12,592 nucleotides of DNA, from NCBI GenBank assembly GCA_018668195.1, contig JABITU010000076.1:1-12592 (forward strand), written 5' to 3'. This DNA comes from Tateyamaria sp. (lineage in GTDB: Bacteria; Pseudomonadota; Alphaproteobacteria; Rhodobacterales; Rhodobacteraceae). Positions 1-5,666 of this stretch are shown one piece after another; position 1 is the first letter of the stretch; each line of letters starts with the position of its first letter. A model generated the notes under the pieces. The model searched no databases. It worked only from the letters and a program-made list of their open reading frames with translations, and had not been told where the DNA came from. The translations under genes and the position numbers were made by a program.

Positions 1-340
1 AGTTCCAATCGGTCAGAATTACAAGGTCGTACAACGGATCGCTGCGGCGCAGCCGCTCGTGGCTGGCATAATAAGGCGCGCGGACCATCATATTGTAATC
101 TTCGTCTGACGGATCGTCTGACCATAAATCACCGGGCCGGATTGGCACTGCCCAATCTGTTGGCCTTTGCATACGATCAGGCCGGTAAAGCATACCAACA
201 ATCCGGTGTGTGCCGTTTGGCGTTGCACCGTCACCTTCGCGTTTGTGGTCCGTGATTCCACCACGACCCACAGAACAGGGAAAGATGCGGCCCGCAAAGC
301 GTAGGCCGCGCGGTGTGAGTACAAGATCTGTTGGTGTCAT
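1..340 (-). CDS. L,D-transpeptidase (YkuD family), 3' end cut by window edge
   Basis: The reading frame starts at ATG 338-340 and stays open for 113 codons to the window edge, so this is the N-terminal part only. It begins MTPTDLVLTPRGLRFAGRIF. Residues 24-50 (VGRGGIT, KREGDGATPNG) match the start of the YkuD/ErfK fold, where a Lys-x-Glu-Gly-Asp-Gly-x-Thr-Pro run is typical. Family members make 3-3 cross-links in peptidoglycan or attach proteins to it, using a catalytic Cys in an SxGC[IV]R motif. That motif would lie left of position 1, so activity cannot be judged. No clear signal peptide is visible. The ATG overlaps the TGA of the upstream GFA-family gene by 4 bp (337-340), which implies translational coupling in a ribA-GFA-transpeptidase unit. 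The family call is firm; the cellular role is inferred. Confidence 0.85.
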   Translation of the reverse strand, partial: MTPTDLVLTPRGLRFAGRIFPCSVGRGGITDHKREGDGATPNGTHRIVGMLYRPDRMQRPTDWAVPIRPGDLWSDDPSDEDYNMMVRAPYYASHERLRRSDPLYDLVILTDWN

Positions 341-747
341 TTCGGTGGCGGCGCTCGATCTTGAAAGCAGGGCAGATCGGGGGCTACGATATGATATGGC
401 TGGCTGTCCTTCATGAAAATGGCAAGCTGTGGCTCGCCATAGTTTTCCGCGGGATCATCTAATGTACCCACCTTTACTATGATTAGCGGCCTACCTGGCA
501 AAAGTGTCGTTATATGGGTGCCGCACGTGCCACAGAACTGGCGCGTTCTTGGGTTTTCCAGATCGCTGCGGGTAAAGGTGGCTGCTGTTCCTTTGGTGAT
601 GGTAAAGCTGTCGTCTGGAATGGCCATGAAGAAATTAGGCCCGCCACCCGTGATATATTGGCACTCGCGGCAGTGACATTGCGCCTTCATCACCGGGTCT
701 GCGATGATTTCATAACGCAGTGCGCCGCAGTAACATCCACCTTGCAT
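337..747 (-). CDS. GFA-family zinc-binding protein
   Basis: This 136-residue protein carries the full cysteine set of the GFA (glutathione-dependent formaldehyde-activating enzyme-like) fold: Cys5 and Cys7 (GGCYCGALRY), Cys24, Cys26 and Cys29 (CHCREC), and Cys72 and Cys75 (FCGTCGTHI). In characterised relatives these bind zinc. The family was named for an enzyme proposed to help form S-hydroxymethylglutathione, but most members have no proven reaction, so the substrate is unknown. The start is supported by AAGGGA seven bases before ATG 745-747. The gene lies 87 bp downstream of ribA on the same strand, and its stop overlaps the start of the L,D-transpeptidase gene. It is probably a cytosolic protein. 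No signal peptide or membrane segment is visible. Confidence 0.9.
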   Translation of the reverse strand: MQGGCYCGALRYEIIADPVMKAQCHCRECQYITGGGPNFFMAIPDDSFTITKGTAATFTRSDLENPRTRQFCGTCGTHITTLLPGRPLIIVKVGTLDDPAENYGEPQLAIFMKDSQPYHIVAPDLPCFQDRAPPPK

Positions 748-788
748 ACTATGTTCCCTTTGCCAGTGTTCATCGGACCGTGAGTCAA

Positions 789-807
789 GGTTGCAAATGG
801 CGCAACC
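789..807 (-). other. Hairpin between ribA and the GFA-family gene
   Basis: GGTTGC (789-794) and GCAACC (802-807) are perfect 6-bp inverted arms around a 7-base loop. The site sits in the 87-bp gap between the ribA stop and the GFA-family start. No clear T-run follows on the minus strand, so it is a poor intrinsic terminator. It could be a processing or partial-termination hairpin, or chance. Confidence 0.3.
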
Positions 808-834
808 CGTCGCTGTTCTGCGAAAAACTCCATG

Positions 835-1923
835 TCAAAGTAGATGCCCGGACTTTTCCGCTTTAGTTGCAAGGTAATCCCGATTGAACCGGTTCTCGCC
901 TACTTTTAGCGGTACGCGTTCGGTGACGGTGATGCCGCTGGCCTCCATCATGGCGATCTTTTTGGGATTGTTTGTCAGCAGCCTGACAGATGAAAACCCC
1001 AAAGCGGAAAGGATGTCGGACCCCAGTCTGAAATCCCGCTCGTCATCTTCGAAGCCAAGGCGGTGATTGGCCTCCACGGTATCAAAGCCCTGATCCTGCA
1101 ACGCATAAGCACGCATCTTGTTGGCCAAGCCGATACCGCGCCCTTCCTGATTAAGGTACAACAGTATGCCTGCACCTTCTTGGCCCATCTGCGCCAGTGC
1201 GCCACGCAGTTGTGGGCCACAATCACATTTCAAACTGCCCATCAGATCTCCGGTAAAGCAGGCCGAATGCAGCCGCGCAAGAACGGGCGCGCTCCGGTCT
1301 GGGCGACCTATTTCTATGGCATAGTGTTCCTCACCTCCGTCGTCCGGGCGAAAAACGTGTAAGCGGCCTGCTTCGGACACTTCCATAGGCAATCGTGCTT
1401 GTACGACAGGGCTGAGCAAGCTTCGCTCTGTCAAATGGGGTTGCGCAAGGAACAGTGGAACACAGGTCAGCCCATGCTTGGCTGCGAATTCTGCGCCATT
1501 GGAAACATGGGTGCATAGGGCAGCTGGCAAGAGGCGGGCCGTTTTGCACAACTGTATAGCGGCTCGACACGCATCTGCATCGCCGTCCCGGATACTGGTC
1601 AGTGGTCCTTTCATTGGTGTCGCCAGGTCGTCCGCTGGATCAGCCAATGCCTGAATCCAAGTCAGGCTGGCGTCTCCTGGTATTTTGACCCTTGCAATAT
1701 CCTCGTCGTATGCACGCGCTTTGAGCGTTTGTGCCCGCCAACTCGTAAGGGCAAGAACGGGGGCGCCGTCAATTGCCATCGCCGCTGTTAACCGATCTGC
1801 AGATAATGTTTCTGCAGAAAGCGCCATCACGGAAACCGGACCTGCCAGAACAATTGGCACGCCCATACGCAAGTCTGCCCGCGCACGCGCAAGTATTTCT
1901 ACAATGTTTGGTGTTAGGCCCAT
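835..1923 (-). CDS. ribA: GTP cyclohydrolase II with degenerate RibB-like N-terminal domain
   Basis: The enzyme opens GTP to 2,5-diamino-6-ribosylamino-4(3H)-pyrimidinone 5'-phosphate, formate and pyrophosphate, the first step of riboflavin synthesis. With ATG 1921-1923 the protein has 362 residues. Residues about 185-362 are a complete GTP cyclohydrolase II: zinc cysteines 222, 233 and 235 ([13 protein letters not shown]), [11 protein letters not shown] (257-266), VEANHRLGF with the DDER cluster around Arg296, LLTNNPKK (315-322) and the C-terminal [10 protein letters not shown]. Residues 1-180 align by eye with DHBP synthase (RibB), but the acidic catalytic DDEDREN/EGD stretch and the GHTEA histidine motif are absent, so this half is probably inactive. 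The frame extends up to position 1983, but I prefer ATG 1921-1923 because family members start close to the [11 protein letters not shown] motif; AAAGGG lies 11 bases upstream. The gene is transcribed away from the response regulator gene. Confidence 0.93.
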   Translation of the reverse strand: MGLTPNIVEILARARADLRMGVPIVLAGPVSVMALSAETLSADRLTAAMAIDGAPVLALTSWRAQTLKARAYDEDIARVKIPGDASLTWIQALADPADDLATPMKGPLTSIRDGDADACRAAIQLCKTARLLPAALCTHVSNGAEFAAKHGLTCVPLFLAQPHLTERSLLSPVVQARLPMEVSEAGRLHVFRPDDGGEEHYAIEIGRPDRSAPVLARLHSACFTGDLMGSLKCDCGPQLRGALAQMGQEGAGILLYLNQEGRGIGLANKMRAYALQDQGFDTVEANHRLGFEDDERDFRLGSDILSALGFSSVRLLTNNPKKIAMMEASGITVTERVPLKVGENRFNRDYLATKAEKSGHLL

Positions 1924-2085
1924 GTAACAACAATCCCTTTCAATCATATTCCACATAAGCAAAAAAAAAGGAAATTGAAACATTTGTAGTCCCCGCTACA
2001 CATGGACGTGAGACAAAGGTTGCAAAACTTGCACGATAAGGTGTGTGAACTCATTTTATCTGCATAGTTTCAGGAGTAAGCGTGC
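1924..2085. promoter_or_regulatory. Divergent spacer between ribA and the response regulator gene
   Basis: These 162 bp must hold the promoters of both ribA (minus) and the response regulator gene (plus). Visible elements are a run of nine A (1961-1969), a perfect inverted repeat TGCAA-AAC-TTGCA (2021-2033) and AGGAG (2072-2076), which is the plus-strand ribosome binding site. A TTGCAC (2029-2034) could serve as a -35 box for the plus-strand gene, but the -10 candidates after it are weak. I see no FMN riboswitch: the ribA leader is short and lacks a recognisable RFN fold. The dyad might be an operator, possibly for autoregulation, but nothing in the sequence proves it. Confidence 0.45.
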
Positions 2086-2772
2086 ATGGCACAGTTAAAA
2101 AAAATCCTACTTATTGATGATGACGAAGATTTGCGTGAAGCGTTGAGCGAACAGTTGATAATGACCGAAGACTTTGATGTCTTTGAGGCGGCAAATGGTC
2201 AGGATGCTTTGGTTAAGGTCAATGAGGCGACTTACGACATTGTTATTCTAGACGTCGGTTTGCCTGATACGGATGGCCGCGATCTGTGCCGGGTGATGCG
2301 CAAACAGGGGGTCAAATCGCCAATACTGATGTTGACTGGCCAAGCTACCGACGCTGACACGATCCTTGGTCTCGATGCTGGTGCCAATGACTATGTCACC
2401 AAGCCTTTCAAATTTCCCGTGCTGCTGGCCCGTGTGCGCGCGCAGCTGCGTCAACACGAGCAAAGCGAAGATGCTATTTTTACGCTGGGGCCCTACACGT
2501 TTAAGCCATCGGCCAAGATGCTGATCACCGAGGATGAAAAGAAAATTCGTTTGACAGAAAAAGAAACGAACATCCTCAAGTTTCTCTATCGTTCGACCGA
2601 AGGCGTGGTGCCGCGCGATGTTCTGCTGCACGAAGTTTGGGGATATAATGCGGGTGTCACGACCCATACGCTTGAGACGCATATCTACCGGCTGCGCCAG
2701 AAAATTGAACCTAATCCATCTAAAGCGCGCCTGTTGGTCACGGAAGCTGGCGGTTACCGTTTGATCGGATAA
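2086..2772 (+). CDS. OmpR/PhoB-family response regulator (CenR-like)
   Basis: This 228-residue two-domain DNA-binding regulator has a receiver domain at residues 5-122, with the acidic pocket D11-D13, phospho-acceptor Asp56 (VILDVGLPD), switch Thr84 and Lys106 (TKPFK). A winged-helix DNA-binding domain fills about 130-228, including LTEKETNILKFL and the THTLETHIYRLRQKIE recognition-helix region. All key receiver residues are present, so it should be phosphorylatable. No histidine kinase lies beside it, so it is an orphan here. The EALSEQL start and the VTTHTLETHIYRLRQKI ending resemble, from memory, the alphaproteobacterial cell-envelope regulator CenR; I treat that as a possibility and assign no symbol. 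AGGAG lies nine bases before the ATG. The gene is divergent from ribA. Confidence 0.93.
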   Translation: MAQLKKILLIDDDEDLREALSEQLIMTEDFDVFEAANGQDALVKVNEATYDIVILDVGLPDTDGRDLCRVMRKQGVKSPILMLTGQATDADTILGLDAGANDYVTKPFKFPVLLARVRAQLRQHEQSEDAIFTLGPYTFKPSAKMLITEDEKKIRLTEKETNILKFLYRSTEGVVPRDVLLHEVWGYNAGVTTHTLETHIYRLRQKIEPNPSKARLLVTEAGGYRLIG

Positions 2773-2933
2773 AATTCACCCTTCATCACAATGAGGTTCG
2801 GCTATTCACGTCAGGCTCAACCAAAGCTCGCGCTTGCTGTGTGACCCTAGGTGGCGACATATACCTTTATGTTTGAACTGCACGGATCTATGGGTCGTAG
2901 CCTTTTGTTTGCGGCTAAATCTGCCACTTTTGA

Positions 2934-2971
2934 GGGTGGCGGTGGGGCAGGGGGCAAGTTAGGGTTTAGGG
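2934..2971 (+). other. Predicted G-quadruplex motif upstream of xth
   Basis: There are five G-runs on the coding strand: GGG (2934-2936), GGGG (2944-2947), GGGGG (2950-2954), GGG (2962-2964) and GGG (2969-2971). The loops are 7, 2, 7 and 4 bases, so the stretch meets the usual G3+N1-7 rule, with one run to spare. It ends 22 bases before the xth ATG, so it lies in the 5' untranslated region or the promoter. Folding is a prediction. Confidence 0.6.
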
Positions 2972-2981
2972 TCTCAAACGC

Positions 2982-2985
2982 GGAG
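2982..2985 (+). promoter_or_regulatory. Ribosome binding site fixing the xth start
   Basis: GGAG stands eight bases before ATG 2994, the normal distance. A TTG two codons upstream (2988) would leave only two bases of spacing, so ATG 2994 is the better start. Confidence 0.7.
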
Positions 2986-2993
2986 CTTTGCCG

Positions 2994-3782
2994 ATGTCTT
3001 TTTCTATTGCCACGTGGAACATTAATTCCGTCCGTTTGCGTGAACCGATTGTCCTGAAACTTCTGCAAGAAGAAGCGCCAGACGTGCTGTGCCTGCAAGA
3101 GTGCAAAAGCCCCGTCGATAAAATCCCGCGCGATGGGTTTGACGCGCTGGGATATACCTACATGGTTGCGCGAGGTGACAAAGGTTACAATGGGGTGGCA
3201 ATTCTATCTAAGATCCCAATGGAAGAAGATAGTGCGCAAGACTTCGCCAGCCTTGGGCACGCGCGCCACATTGCGGGGCGATTAGAAAACGGCGTAACGG
3301 TTCACAATTTTTACGTGCCTGCAGGTGGAGATGTGCCTGACCGCGACAAGAACGTAAAGTTTGGCCAAAAGCTCGATTACCTGACAGATATGCGCGATTG
3401 GTTTCATGCGGAACATCCCCAAAAGTCTATACTCGTTGGCGATTTGAACATCGCTCCGCGTGAAGATGACGTGTGGAACCACAAGCAGCTTCTTAAGATA
3501 GTCAGTCACACACCCATCGAGGTGGAGCATTTGTCTGCTGTTCAAGACGCAGGCGATTGGGTTGATGTGACACGGCAGGATATTCCTGATGGCTTGCTCT
3601 ATTCTTGGTGGTCCTACCGGGCCAAGGACTGGAGCGCCGCTAACAAGGGAAGGCGGCTAGATCACATATGGGCAACGTCGGATATTTCCGATGCTGCGCA
3701 TTCTAGTCGGATCCTGCGCGATGCGCGCGGCTGGGAAAAACCAAGTGACCATGCACCAGCGTTTGCGACATTTGACCTTTAG
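2994..3782 (+). CDS. xth: Exodeoxyribonuclease III / AP endonuclease
   Basis: This 262-residue enzyme of the ExoIII/APE1 family cleaves the backbone 5' to abasic sites and removes 3' blocking groups in base-excision repair. The endonuclease/exonuclease/phosphatase fold spans the whole chain. Catalytic and metal-binding residues are all visible: Asn9 and Asn11 (WNINSVR), Glu36 (LQECK), Tyr107, Asp150 and Asn152 (GDLNIAP), Asp223 (RLDHIWAT), and Asp252 and His253 (SDHAPAFATF). The length is normal for the ExoIII group. The ATG at 2994 is preferred because of the well-placed GGAG; family members also start right at the SFSIATWNINS strand. The gene lies between a response regulator gene and the cnoX-like gene, each after a spacer of over 100 bp, so it may have its own promoter. 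Confidence 0.96.
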   Translation: MSFSIATWNINSVRLREPIVLKLLQEEAPDVLCLQECKSPVDKIPRDGFDALGYTYMVARGDKGYNGVAILSKIPMEEDSAQDFASLGHARHIAGRLENGVTVHNFYVPAGGDVPDRDKNVKFGQKLDYLTDMRDWFHAEHPQKSILVGDLNIAPREDDVWNHKQLLKIVSHTPIEVEHLSAVQDAGDWVDVTRQDIPDGLLYSWWSYRAKDWSAANKGRRLDHIWATSDISDAAHSSRILRDARGWEKPSDHAPAFATFDL

Positions 3783-3816
3783 GGATGCGTTGCTTTTTGT
3801 CTCCGGTAAGTCACGA

Positions 3817-3850
3817 TGGGTTGGCGATGCCCCTTGGCATGCCTTACCCA
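3817..3850 (+). other. Imperfect hairpin in the leader of the cnoX-like gene
   Basis: In the 108-bp gap after xth, ATGCC (3827-3831) pairs with GGCAT (3836-3840) around a CCTT tetraloop. An outer stem TGGGT (3817-3821) with ACCCA (3846-3850) closes it, with mismatches between. No T-run follows, so it is not a standard terminator. It may slow or partly end xth transcription or shape the cnoX leader. Confidence 0.3.
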
Positions 3851-3890
3851 GAGGTCCATATAAGCCTGAACTGATTTAGAGGATGAGACG

Positions 3891-4808
3891 ATGATGGATC
3901 TAGGATTGTCGAGTGCACCCGCGGATGCAGATATAATCAAGGATACGACCGAGGCGGCATTCATGACGGATGTGGTTGAAGCCAGCCAAAGCGTGCCAGT
4001 TATCGTGGATTTCTGGGCGCCTTGGTGCGGCCCTTGTAAAACCCTTGGTCCCTTGCTCGAAGATGCGGTGCGTGCCGCCAAAGGTGCCGTAAAGATGGTC
4101 AAGATCAACGTTGACGAGGCGCAGATGATCGCAGGTCAACTGCAAGTTCAGTCGATCCCGACCGTATATGCCTTTCACAAAGGCCAGCCAATTGATGGAT
4201 TTCAAGGCGCGGTTCCGGGGTCAGAAATCACAGCGTTTGTTGAGCGTGTGATCAAGACATCCGGCGGCGAGGCCCCGGGCGACAGCTTGAATGATGCGGT
4301 TGATGCTGCCGAAGAGATGTTAACAGAAGGTGCTGCGGTCGATGCCGCTCAAACTTTTGCAGCCATCTTGGGCGAAGACCCCGCACATGCTGCTGCCTAT
4401 GGCGGGCTTGTGCGTGCGCATATCGCCATGGATGATTTTGACCAAGCCGAGGCAATCCTGAACGGCGCACCTGCCGAAATCTCGAGCGCGCCTGAACTGG
4501 AAGCAGCCCACGCGCAGTTGCAATTGGCCCGTCAGGCGGCGGATGCAGGCCCGGTGGCCGAACTTCGCGCGGCCGTCGAAGCAAACCCAGATGATCACAA
4601 GGCGCGTTTCGATCTGGCGCAAGCACTGCACGCAAGTGATGATGCTGCGGGTGCTGTAGACACGCTTTTGGATCTGTTCCAGCGGGATCGCGAATGGAAC
4701 GACGGGGCCGCCAAGACACAACTTTTTATAGTTTTTGACGCGCTCAAACCCAGCGACCCGATTGTTTTAAACGGACGTCGCCGATTGAGTTCAATCATAT
4801 TTGCCTGA
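3891..4808 (+). CDS. cnoX: Thioredoxin-TPR co-chaperone, CnoX/YbbN type
   Basis: This 305-residue protein has an N-terminal thioredoxin domain (about 15-125) with an intact active site W45-C46-G47-P48-C49 and cis-proline 90 (SIPT). An alanine-rich helical TPR-like region (about 133-275) follows, then the typical ending REWNDGAAKTQLF...DPIVLNGRRRLSS. CnoX-family proteins hold unfolding clients, protect their cysteines under oxidative stress and pass them to GroEL and DnaK. E. coli CnoX has lost the CXXC pair, whereas this one keeps it, like the Caulobacter type, so reductase activity is expected. GAGGA at 3879-3883 fits ATG 3891; a second ATG follows at 3894. The LON-domain gene begins 27 bp downstream. 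The function is inferred from family architecture. Confidence 0.88.
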   Translation: MMDLGLSSAPADADIIKDTTEAAFMTDVVEASQSVPVIVDFWAPWCGPCKTLGPLLEDAVRAAKGAVKMVKINVDEAQMIAGQLQVQSIPTVYAFHKGQPIDGFQGAVPGSEITAFVERVIKTSGGEAPGDSLNDAVDAAEEMLTEGAAVDAAQTFAAILGEDPAHAAAYGGLVRAHIAMDDFDQAEAILNGAPAEISSAPELEAAHAQLQLARQAADAGPVAELRAAVEANPDDHKARFDLAQALHASDDAAGAVDTLLDLFQRDREWNDGAAKTQLFIVFDALKPSDPIVLNGRRRLSSIIFA

Positions 4809-4835
4809 AGACAATGGCGAGCTATCTATCCCAGC

Positions 4836-5477
4836 ATGATAAAACTGACAAACCTTCCTGAGGCAATCCCGATTTTTCCGCTACCCGGCGCGCTGTTGCT
4901 GCCTCGGTCACGTCTTCCGTTACATGTTTTCGAACCACGCTATCTGCAAATGCTGGACGATTCTTTGAAAACACCAGAGCGTTTGATCGGTATGGTTCAG
5001 CCAAACGAGGTGGCAGGGCGCGCCGGAAACGGGTTGCATACCATCGGTTGCGCAGGGCGGATCACCCAGTTTTCGGAAACCGAGGATAATCGGTATATGA
5101 TTACTTTGTCAGGTATATCGCGGTTCCGGGTCGTTAATGAGATCGAGGGGTTTGCACCGTACCGACGCTGTGAAGTGAATTGGGATGGCTTTGAACGCGA
5201 TCAAGGAAAGTCAGAGTGTGACACTGGCCTTGACCGTGACTCATTTCTGAATTTGCTAGGTCGTTATTTTGATGCCCGGTCGCTATCGACGGATTGGGAA
5301 TCGCTGCAAGAAGCTGACGACGAATTGTTGATCAATTCTTTGTCGATGATGCTTGATCTTGACGCCGAAGATAAGCAAGCACTGCTTGAAGCACCATCGC
5401 TGAGTACGCGGCGCGAAACGCTTGTAACACTCATAGAGTTTTCCATGCGCGGCGGCGAAGGAGAGATGATGCAATGA
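4836..5477 (+). CDS. LON peptidase substrate-binding-domain protein
   Basis: This 213-residue protein is made only of the Lon N-terminal (PUA-like) domain. Its hallmark lies at residues 10-40: [29 protein letters not shown] central beta part ([22 protein letters not shown]) and a helical end (about 140-205) follow. It has neither the AAA+ nor the Ser-Lys protease part of Lon, so it cannot be a protease. In Lon this domain helps bind substrates; stand-alone versions are common in bacteria but their job is not established. No strong ribosome binding site precedes ATG 4836, which suggests it depends on translation of the cnoX-like gene 27 bp upstream. Its stop overlaps the Trm112-like start by 4 bp. 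The pairing with a holdase suggests protein quality control (inference). Confidence 0.9.
   Translation: MIKLTNLPEAIPIFPLPGALLLPRSRLPLHVFEPRYLQMLDDSLKTPERLIGMVQPNEVAGRAGNGLHTIGCAGRITQFSETEDNRYMITLSGISRFRVVNEIEGFAPYRRCEVNWDGFERDQGKSECDTGLDRDSFLNLLGRYFDARSLSTDWESLQEADDELLINSLSMMLDLDAEDKQALLEAPSLSTRRETLVTLIEFSMRGGEGEMMQ
5458..5463 (+). promoter_or_regulatory. Ribosome binding site of the Trm112-like gene inside the LON-domain gene
   Basis: AAGGAG lies in the last codons of the LON-domain gene, ten bases before ATG 5474. It supports translation of the short downstream frame and its start. Confidence 0.65.
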
Positions 5478-5650
5478 GCATTGATATAGATCGCCATATG
5501 CTTGAGGCGCTTGTTTGCCCTCAGACACACTCAACCCTGCGATACGATGCGGCGCGACAAGAGCTAATATCAGAGGTCGGCAATCTGGCCTATCCTATCC
5601 GAAATGGCATCCCGGTTATGTTGGTCGATGAGGCGCGGAAGCTAGATTGA
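5474..5650 (+). CDS. Trm112-like small protein (UPF0434/YcaR type)
   Basis: This 58-residue frame begins [19 protein letters not shown] and ends [11 protein letters not shown]. The MLEALVCP start, the [13 protein letters not shown] core (38-50) and the DEARxLD ending are the signature of bacterial Trm112-family proteins. Eukaryotic and archaeal Trm112 is a zinc-binding partner that stabilises several methyltransferases; the role of the short bacterial form is not settled. Only one cysteine (Cys15) is present, so the classic four-cysteine zinc site is missing. The ATG overlaps the TGA of the LON-domain gene (5474-5477) and AAGGAG lies upstream, so the two are translationally coupled. The convergent hydroxylase gene ends 16 bp away. 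Confidence 0.88.
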   Translation: MSIDIDRHMLEALVCPQTHSTLRYDAARQELISEVGNLAYPIRNGIPVMLVDEARKLD

Positions 5651-5666
5651 AGTCAGGCTTTGGGTT

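Larger units (their letters stand above)
2773..2993. other. 221-bp spacer before xth
   Basis: No convincing gene lies here. A 68-codon plus-strand frame crosses the spacer into xth, but it has a glycine-rich translation from the G tract and no family look. The only strong signal is the G-rich tract at 2934-2971. A short dyad AAGC-TCGC-GCTT lies just after 2820 but lacks a T-run. The xth promoter must be in this spacer, yet no clear -35/-10 pair stands out. Confidence 0.5.

Noticed and set aside
88..324. Minus-strand 78-codon frame near the left edge
   Set aside because: The adjacent frame from ATG 340 gives a clear YkuD transpeptidase with an ATGA overlap to the upstream gene, so this frame is its shadow.
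1924..2085. FMN riboswitch before ribA
   Set aside because: The ribA leader is short and I could not find the paired elements of an RFN structure.
2851..3057. 68-codon plus-strand frame before xth
   Set aside because: Its glycine-rich middle comes from the G tract, it runs into xth in another frame, and it has no ribosome binding site that fits.
4252..4719. Minus-strand 155-codon frame opposite the cnoX-like gene
   Set aside because: It has an Arg/Pro/His-rich translation typical of an antisense shadow of an alanine-rich gene, and no family match.
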